A stretch of 11,443 nt of DNA from Acidobacteriota bacterium (GTDB lineage Bacteria > Acidobacteriota > Thermoanaerobaculia > Gp7-AA8): contig QHVY01000198.1 of NCBI GenBank assembly GCA_003223695.1, positions 1 to 11,443 on the forward strand. The letters are read 5' to 3'. How positions within the stretch are numbered: the first letter of the stretch is position 1; each line of letters starts with the position of its first letter. Made by a program: the position numbers and the translations under genes. Below the pieces are notes generated by a model. The model had not been told where the DNA came from, did no database searches, and was given only the letters and a program-made list of their open reading frames with translations. Positions 8,252-11,443 of this stretch are shown piece after piece.

Positions 8252-8658
8252 AAAAAATTGCATTCGTTTTCGCGTTTCTCTTTCTGATCGCATCGCTGTC
8301 AGTGGCCGCCGAAGTGCCGAAGATGGTTGTCGAGATCTACCGGATCGCGCCGGGTCAGCACACGGCGTTTCTCGAAGCGATCGCGAAATTCGACGAAGCC
8401 AACCGCATGGCCGGTCTTCCGCCTCGGCAGCTCTACGTTCACAGTGACGGCGCAAGTTGGGATTTCATGTTCATTCAGCCGGCAGAGACACCGCCTGAAA
8501 AAGCTGCCGCATTGAAGGCGTCCTGGGAGAAGCTGGGACTGCCCACCGGCGCGGATTTCTTCCTGAGCTTCCGCCAATACATCGCCTCGCACGAGGACAC
8601 GTTCGTCAACGGTCCGACAACTGCCGCTGATTTTCTCGCGTCGCGGAAGAAGAAATAG
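8248..8658 (+). CDS. Small secreted protein, probable ABM/NIPSNAP-like ferredoxin fold, function unknown
   Basis: The 136-residue protein has a clear signal peptide (lysines 2-3, hydrophobic to about residue 18, cleavage near VAA/EV). The mature part begins with KMVVEIYRIAPGQHTAFLEA, a beta strand then helix typical of dimeric alpha-beta barrel proteins. It continues with LPPRQLYVHSDG and WDFMFIQP strands. No catalytic motif is recognised. The resemblance to the ABM/NIPSNAP fold rests on the pattern of secondary structure and is tentative. The ATG at 8248 overlaps the peptidase stop (ATGA) and has GAGGT about 9 bases upstream. It is the last gene of the plus-strand operon. Co-expression with a secreted peptidase suggests an extracytoplasmic partner or binding role. 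Confidence 0.82.
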   Translation: MKKIAFVFAFLFLIASLSVAAEVPKMVVEIYRIAPGQHTAFLEAIAKFDEANRMAGLPPRQLYVHSDGASWDFMFIQPAETPPEKAAALKASWEKLGLPTGADFFLSFRQYIASHEDTFVNGPTTAADFLASRKKK

Positions 8659-8727
8659 AGATGACAGCGATCTCGCCTCGACGGCACTATCGATCGGATT
8701 CGACCACGACGAGTGTGCCGTTTTTTC

Positions 8728-8894
8728 TGGCCCAGGCTGAGCCACTGCAGCAGGTCGCCCGGGAGCATCGCCCATCGAGTGCGTAGTGTAGGGCACGGCT
8801 GCGCCGTGCCGCACTCCCGTACGAAAATTCGGCACGGCGCTGCCGTGCCCTACACTACGCGTGTGACCGCCTCGCTGTCTCTTCGGGATACGAG
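8728..8894. repeat. Tandem repeat unit, copy A
   Basis: The copy begins TGGCCCAGGCTGAGCCACTG and ends GGGATACGAG. It shows the same order of blocks as copy B: a 43-bp left flank, a large inverted repeat, and a right flank of about 35 bp. The left flanks differ by only a few substitutions, then diverge for 7-13 bases just before the inverted repeat. The right flank is a damaged copy of the hydrolase 3' end and lacks one base in the GCCGAGGCGG coding context, so it does not encode the same tail. Confidence 0.9.
8781..8860. repeat. Nested inverted repeat of copy A (31-bp arms, 18-base loop)
   Basis: The arms at 8781-8811 and 8830-8860 pair at 30 of 31 positions. Each arm is also a hairpin on its own, GGCACGGC and GCCGTGCC around a 3-base loop (8792-8810 and 8831-8849). 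The structure can therefore fold as one long stem or as two small hairpins. Both outer ends read TAGTGTAG inward on their own strand. Confidence 0.92.
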
Positions 8895-8905
8895 CACTCC
8901 CGTAT

Positions 8906-9067
8906 TGGCCCAGGCTGAGCCATTGCAGCAGGTCGCCCAGGAGCATCGTTTTGAGTAGTGTAGGGCCCGGCTGCGCCGTGCCGCACTCCCGTACGAAAAT
9001 TCGGCACGGCGTCGCCGTGCCCTACACTACGCGTGTGACCGCCTCGGCTGTCTCATGCGGATACGAG
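8906..9067. repeat. Tandem repeat unit, copy B, overlapping the hydrolase 3' end
   Basis: The copy begins TGGCCCAGGCTGAGCCATTG and ends GCGGATACGAG. It lies 172-178 bases from the matching points in copy A. Its right flank encodes, on the minus strand, the last residues of the tandem hydrolase, so this end is probably the ancestral location and copy A the derived one. An 11-base copy of the loop sequence (GCACTCCCGTA) stands at the junction, 8894-8904. Confidence 0.9.
8955..9030. repeat. Nested inverted repeat of copy B (29-bp arms, 18-base loop)
   Basis: The arms at 8955-8983 and 9002-9030 pair at 26 of 29 positions. The 18-base loop is identical to that of copy A. Each arm again holds a smaller hairpin, the left one weakened by GGGCCCGG in place of GGGCACGG. 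The right arm contains the TAG stop of the hydrolase gene. Confidence 0.9.
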
Positions 9068-10458
9068 AAGTGGCAAGCGTGCGCGCCGGGCACTTCGATC
9101 AATCCGTTGATCGCTTCTCGGTTTGGCAGAGGATCACGGTTGCCGGAAATCAAAATCACATCGGCAGGAATACTGTTCCGCAGATCGGGAGCGTAACGCC
9201 GCAACGTCATAAACCAACGCGCCAGGCCTGCTCGCCAATATGCGCGTACGACGAACGGAAAAAGCGCGAGGGGCTCTCGAAAAGCATCGATGAGAAGATC
9301 CGCCATGAGTCGCACAATCGAACGTGGTGACCACAAAGGACCAATGCATACCGTCTTGCGCACGAGATCCGGCCGTTCGACGCGGAGATGCGCGACGACG
9401 TTGCATCCGATCGAATGCCCAACCCACACTGCGTTGCGAATTCCGACTGCATCGGCCCACACCGCCAACTCCTTCGCATGATCGAGTGGGCCTAACGCCG
9501 GACCGTCCCTGCTTTCTCCAAAGCCACGGAGGTCGGGCGCGATCGGCGACCAGCCTCGATGAAACATCGCCTCAGCGAAATTCACGAAGTACGAACTGGA
9601 CATGCCGAGGCCGTGGATGAGAATGAGGTCGCGCCGGGGGCCGGCTTCTCGATGCGCCACTCCGCCGTTCCAACCACTGATCGGCCACGAAAAAATCGAG
9701 GCCGCAGCGCCGCGCTCTTCATCAGAAATGTTGGAGAAGAAAGTTAGGAGAGTTCGATTGAACGCCTCCGGGTTTTCCCACATCGGAATGTGCGATGCGT
9801 GACTCAGGACCTCGAGACGCGCGTTCGGAATCTCGCGCAGCATCGCCTTCGCGTACACCAGCGGAACGAGCGGATCATGGTCGCCCCACACAAGCAGCAC
9901 CGGCATCGAGAGAGCGCGCAACAGCGGCCGCGCGTCGGCCCGCAGCAGTTGCCCATAGGCGAGCGTGATCGAAGTGGGGCCGGCGCGAAACGCGTCGCGC
10001 AACATCACAACGAGAAAGCCGAACAAGCCTCGCGGAAAAAAAAGATTCCGGATGTGCTCCGCGGGAGCCATTCGAAAGGGCACTCCTGTAGAGCTCACAA
10101 GCACGAGTGAACGCACGAGGTCGGGCCGCTGCGCTGCGACGTGGACCGCGACGTGCCCTCCCATCGAGTGTCCGACGAGATGCACCGGTTGCTCGATGGA
10201 CGATTCGATCCAGCGTGCCAGGAGTGATGCGATTTCGCTGAACTGCAACGGAAAGTTGAGACGAAGGAAGCTCTGATTCCTTCCGAATCCGATCAACTCG
10301 ACGGCGTACATGCGATAGTGCGCCGCTAGAGCATCGAAATTGTGGCGCCACCAATCCGACGATCCACCCAAGCCGTGAATGAGCACCAGCGGCGGGCCTG
10401 CGCCCTCTTGTCGAACCCAGAACGAGTACGGAGGCACCTCGACACGTTGCAGCTCCAC
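9022..10458 (-). CDS. Tandem two-domain alpha/beta-hydrolase fusion
   Basis: One 478-residue protein contains two complete alpha/beta-hydrolase domains. Domain 1 (about 1-245) has HGLGGSS at 28-34, GHSMGG with Ser98, WGDHDPL with Asp195 and His223 in SHASHIP. Domain 2 (about 262-478) has HGLGMSS at 282-288, DLRGFGES, GHSIGC with Ser349, GNRDPL with Asp442, and His460/His463 in GAHACHFS. Both triads look intact, which is unusual; single-domain MhpC/BioH-like proteins are about 260-300 residues. No signal peptide is visible, so it is probably cytoplasmic, and substrates are unknown. The GTG at 10458 is chosen because a longer frame would run into the divergent DksA-like gene; GTG at 10437 is an alternative. 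The C-terminus ends abruptly at ETAEAVTRVV because the inverted repeat supplies the stop. Confidence 0.88.
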   Translation of the reverse strand: MELQRVEVPPYSFWVRQEGAGPPLVLIHGLGGSSDWWRHNFDALAAHYRMYAVELIGFGRNQSFLRLNFPLQFSEIASLLARWIESSIEQPVHLVGHSMGGHVAVHVAAQRPDLVRSLVLVSSTGVPFRMAPAEHIRNLFFPRGLFGFLVVMLRDAFRAGPTSITLAYGQLLRADARPLLRALSMPVLLVWGDHDPLVPLVYAKAMLREIPNARLEVLSHASHIPMWENPEAFNRTLLTFFSNISDEERGAAASIFSWPISGWNGGVAHREAGPRRDLILIHGLGMSSSYFVNFAEAMFHRGWSPIAPDLRGFGESRDGPALGPLDHAKELAVWADAVGIRNAVWVGHSIGCNVVAHLRVERPDLVRKTVCIGPLWSPRSIVRLMADLLIDAFREPLALFPFVVRAYWRAGLARWFMTLRRYAPDLRNSIPADVILISGNRDPLPNREAINGLIEVPGAHACHFSYPHETAEAVTRVV

Positions 10459-10485
10459 CGGGAGGATGGTACATACTTCACGGTC
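10459..10485. promoter_or_regulatory. 27-bp divergent gap, possible overlapping promoters
   Basis: The starts of the tandem hydrolase and the DksA-like protein are only 27 bases apart. The gap contains GGTACATACTTC. CATACT at 10472-10477 could be a -10 box for the plus strand with TTGCAG at 10447-10452 as a weak -35 (19-base spacer), and TATGTA on the minus strand overlaps it. Neither gene has a Shine-Dalgarno sequence at normal distance; GGAGG at 10461-10465 is about 20 bases from the ATG. Leaderless transcripts are therefore possible. Confidence 0.3.
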
Positions 10486-10851
10486 ATGATCAACCCGAAG
10501 CAATACAAAAAGCGGTTGCTCGACCTGGAGAAGAAACTCGAGGCGCGTGCCGATCGTGATCTCGAAAACGGCCGCGGAGAATTGATCGATGTCGCGCACG
10601 ACGCCGGTGACGCGAGCGTGTCCGACGTCGCCGTCGATTCTGAATTCACGCAGGCCGAGCTCAATTCAATGATTCTGCAGCAGGTGCAGGATGCCCTCCG
10701 CCGAATCGACGACGGCACATTCGGGAAATGTCTCATCGACGACGGGCCGATCGAAAAGAAGCGGCTCGACGCGGTACCGTGGACGCCGTACTGCCTGAAG
10801 CATCAGACGTTGCTCGAGGCCGCAGGGCGCGAGAGGAACTGGACGCTCTAA
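10486..10851 (+). CDS. DksA/TraR-family protein with a C-x-x-D / C-x-x-H zinc-finger variant
   Basis: The 121-residue protein has the DksA/TraR plan of an N-terminal coiled-coil hairpin (about 4-78) and a C-terminal zinc-finger region. The classical finger has four cysteines. Here the positions read Cys82-x-x-Asp85 and Cys103-x-x-His106 around the conserved KKRLDAVPWTPYC segment. The coiled-coil tip shows DAGDAS (39-44), close to the D-x-x-D-x-A of DksA that reaches the RNA polymerase secondary channel, but with Ser instead of Ala. The family binds RNA polymerase and adjusts initiation, often with ppGpp; this member may bind metal differently. The ATG at 10486 is the only sensible start, and an upstream extension would overlap the divergent hydrolase. 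It converges with the ArsI-type gene. Confidence 0.85.
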   Translation: MINPKQYKKRLLDLEKKLEARADRDLENGRGELIDVAHDAGDASVSDVAVDSEFTQAELNSMILQQVQDALRRIDDGTFGKCLIDDGPIEKKRLDAVPWTPYCLKHQTLLEAAGRERNWTL

Positions 10852-10919
10852 CTCAGACCGTATATCTCAGTCGCAGCCGCGCTCGCCGTCGGTCGACTTG
10901 CAGCACAGGTTTACATCCG

Positions 10920-10950
10920 CCCGTCCTGCGGGATTCTTCATTCTTCATTT
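10920..10950 (+). terminator. Weak stem followed by T-rich tract after the DksA-like gene
   Basis: CCCG at 10920-10923 and CGGG at 10929-10932 form a 4-bp stem with a 5-base loop, followed by ATTCTTCATTCTTCATTT. The stem is short and the T-rich part is interrupted, so this is a tentative terminator for the transcript ending at 10851. Confidence 0.3.
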
Positions 10951-10980
10951 GAAATTCGAAATTTGAAATTTGAAATTTGA
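10934..10980. repeat. AT-rich tract with 7-bp period
   Basis: The tract reads as consecutive heptamers: TTCTTCA twice, TTTGAAA, TTCGAAA, TTTGAAA twice, then TTTGA. It is far more AT-rich than anything else in the window and ends exactly at the stop codon of the ArsI-type gene. The TTTGAAA and TTCGAAA units are partly palindromic, so the region can fold on itself. It is a simple-sequence tract of unknown role in a convergent intergenic space of 129 bases. Confidence 0.85.
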
Positions 10981-11430
10981 TCAACCGCACGCCGATTTGC
11001 CGGCAGCGGGCGAACAGCACGCCGACGCTCCTGCCGTCTCCGGCAGGTTGTCCTGCAGGACGACGAATGCTTCCCACTCGTTGCCGTCCGGGTCATGTAC
11101 CCACGTTTTGTCCTGGGTGGCGTAGCAGCAGTCGGTTTTCATCTCATCTCGCGTGATGAGGCCGGCGCTCTCCCACCGCTCCCGATACGTAAGCACATCC
11201 TCGGTCGATCCGACCTGGATGCCGAGGTGAGAGAGTGCGCCGGGGCCAGCGAGAGTGGGCACCTCGTTGAGCGCAAGATTCAACGGCGGGTTCTGCACGT
11301 CGAACTTCGCGTAGCCCGTGCGAACCTTGGATGGCTCGATGCCGAGCATGCTGCGGTAGAAGGCGATGCTCTTCTCGATGTTGCGAACATTGATGGAGAT
11401 GTGCGGCTTGAGGGCAATCACGTCTGTCAT
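10981..11430 (-). CDS. arsI: ArsI/CadI-type VOC-family dioxygenase (C-As lyase), arsenic or heavy-metal resistance
   Basis: The 149-residue protein has the vicinal-oxygen-chelate (glyoxalase/dioxygenase) fold and the ArsI signature. Fe(II) ligands His10 (KPHISINV), His68 (LSHLGIQV) and Glu120 (GNEWEAF) match those of known ArsI. Vicinal cysteines Cys101-Cys102 in TDCCYATQDKTW are the pair that binds trivalent organoarsenical. A cysteine-bearing tail (ACCSPAAGKSACG) could add thiol ligands. ArsI cleaves the carbon-arsenic bond of methylarsonous acid and trivalent aromatic arsenicals using oxygen; CadI homologues are cadmium-induced. The start at 11430 has AAAGGA 7 bases upstream. Any ars operon would lie to the right, outside the window; the genes to the left here are not arsenic genes. 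Confidence 0.92.
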   Translation of the reverse strand: MTDVIALKPHISINVRNIEKSIAFYRSMLGIEPSKVRTGYAKFDVQNPPLNLALNEVPTLAGPGALSHLGIQVGSTEDVLTYRERWESAGLITRDEMKTDCCYATQDKTWVHDPDGNEWEAFVVLQDNLPETAGASACCSPAAGKSACG

Positions 11431-11437
11431 GGAAACG

Positions 11438-11443
11438 TCCTTT
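11438..11443 (-). promoter_or_regulatory. Ribosome binding site of the ArsI-type gene
   Basis: AAAGGA on the minus strand lies 7 bases before the ATG at 11430, at the very edge of the window, and fixes the start. Confidence 0.7.

Larger units (their letters stand above)
8659..9021. other. Convergent intergenic region filled by a tandem duplication with nested palindromes
   Basis: No real gene is seen in these 363 bases. Short open frames on both strands cross the repeats, including a 41-codon one at 8661-8786, but none has family resemblance. The space separates the stop of the small secreted protein from the stop of the tandem hydrolase, so the palindromes lie where two converging transcripts end and could act as bidirectional terminators. 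There is no long U-run after the stems, so they are not classical intrinsic terminators. Confidence 0.7.

Noticed and set aside
8661..8786. 41-codon open frame after the small secreted protein, ending in the inverted repeat
   Set aside because: It mostly reads through the repeat flank, has no family resemblance, and the same LAQAEPLQQVA wording recurs in copy B only because the DNA is duplicated.
8728..9067. CRISPR-like array
   Set aside because: There are only two copies, they are far longer than CRISPR repeats, there are no unique spacers of regular size, and no cas genes are present.
8713..9196. Open frames across the repeats encoding HGAAVPYTT-type peptides on both strands
   Set aside because: They result from the stop-poor, GC-rich palindromes and their duplication, and they overlap the hydrolase gene on the other strand.
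10459..10599. Upstream extension of the tandem hydrolase to an ATG at 10599
   Set aside because: The added segment is antisense to the conserved N-terminus of the DksA-like protein and shows no hydrolase similarity.
11031..11066. Hairpins CTGCCG/CGGCAG and palindrome GTCCTGCAGGAC
   Set aside because: They lie within the ArsI-type coding region and its conserved frame, and are short enough to arise by chance in GC-rich DNA.

Overview
The window looks like a chromosomal piece of a GC-rich (roughly 58-60%) Gram-negative soil-type bacterium. An outer-membrane TonB-dependent receptor shows an outer membrane. The carboxypeptidase-regulatory-like domain in front of the receptor plug, the small secreted and membrane proteins, and the overall gene style fit Acidobacteriota best. 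That placement is an inference; no rRNA or marker gene is present. Coding density is high, genes are packed in ATGA-type overlaps, and no phage, transposase, CRISPR or tRNA gene was seen.

Region 1 (1-4271, minus strand) is one run of four genes read right to left. It holds a TonB-dependent ferric-siderophore-type receptor, an HSL-family alpha/beta-hydrolase (esterase), a small four-helix membrane protein of the LIC_13387 type, and an SGNH/GDSL esterase that runs off the left edge. The layout suggests import of a substrate across the outer membrane followed by ester hydrolysis.

Region 2 (4440-8658, plus strand) diverges from region 1 across 168 bp. It holds a PaiB-family FMN-binding protein, a MocR/PdxR-type regulator (GntR winged helix fused to a PLP aminotransferase-fold domain), a secreted M14 zinc carboxypeptidase and a small secreted protein with a probable ferredoxin-like (ABM/NIPSNAP-like) fold. 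The last three are linked by four-base start/stop overlaps, so the regulator and its probable target enzymes are translated together. The 168-bp gap carries a perfect 11-bp palindrome that could be an operator.

Region 3 (8659-9067) is non-coding except at its right end. It is filled by a tandem duplication of a unit of about 165-175 bp. Each copy carries a large, nearly perfect inverted repeat whose arms are themselves hairpins. The right copy forms the 3' end of the next gene and supplies its stop codon.

Region 4 (9022-11443) has a minus-strand gene for a rare two-in-one protein with two complete alpha/beta-hydrolase domains in tandem. Only 27 bp away it diverges from a DksA/TraR-type protein with an altered zinc finger. 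Downstream, after a short AT-rich tract with a 7-bp period, a convergent minus-strand gene encodes an ArsI/CadI-type dioxygenase with all its metal- and arsenic-binding residues.

The most unusual items are the nested-palindrome tandem duplication with its effect on the hydrolase C-terminus, the tandem hydrolase fusion, and the receptor/esterase operon opposite a MocR-controlled peptidase operon.
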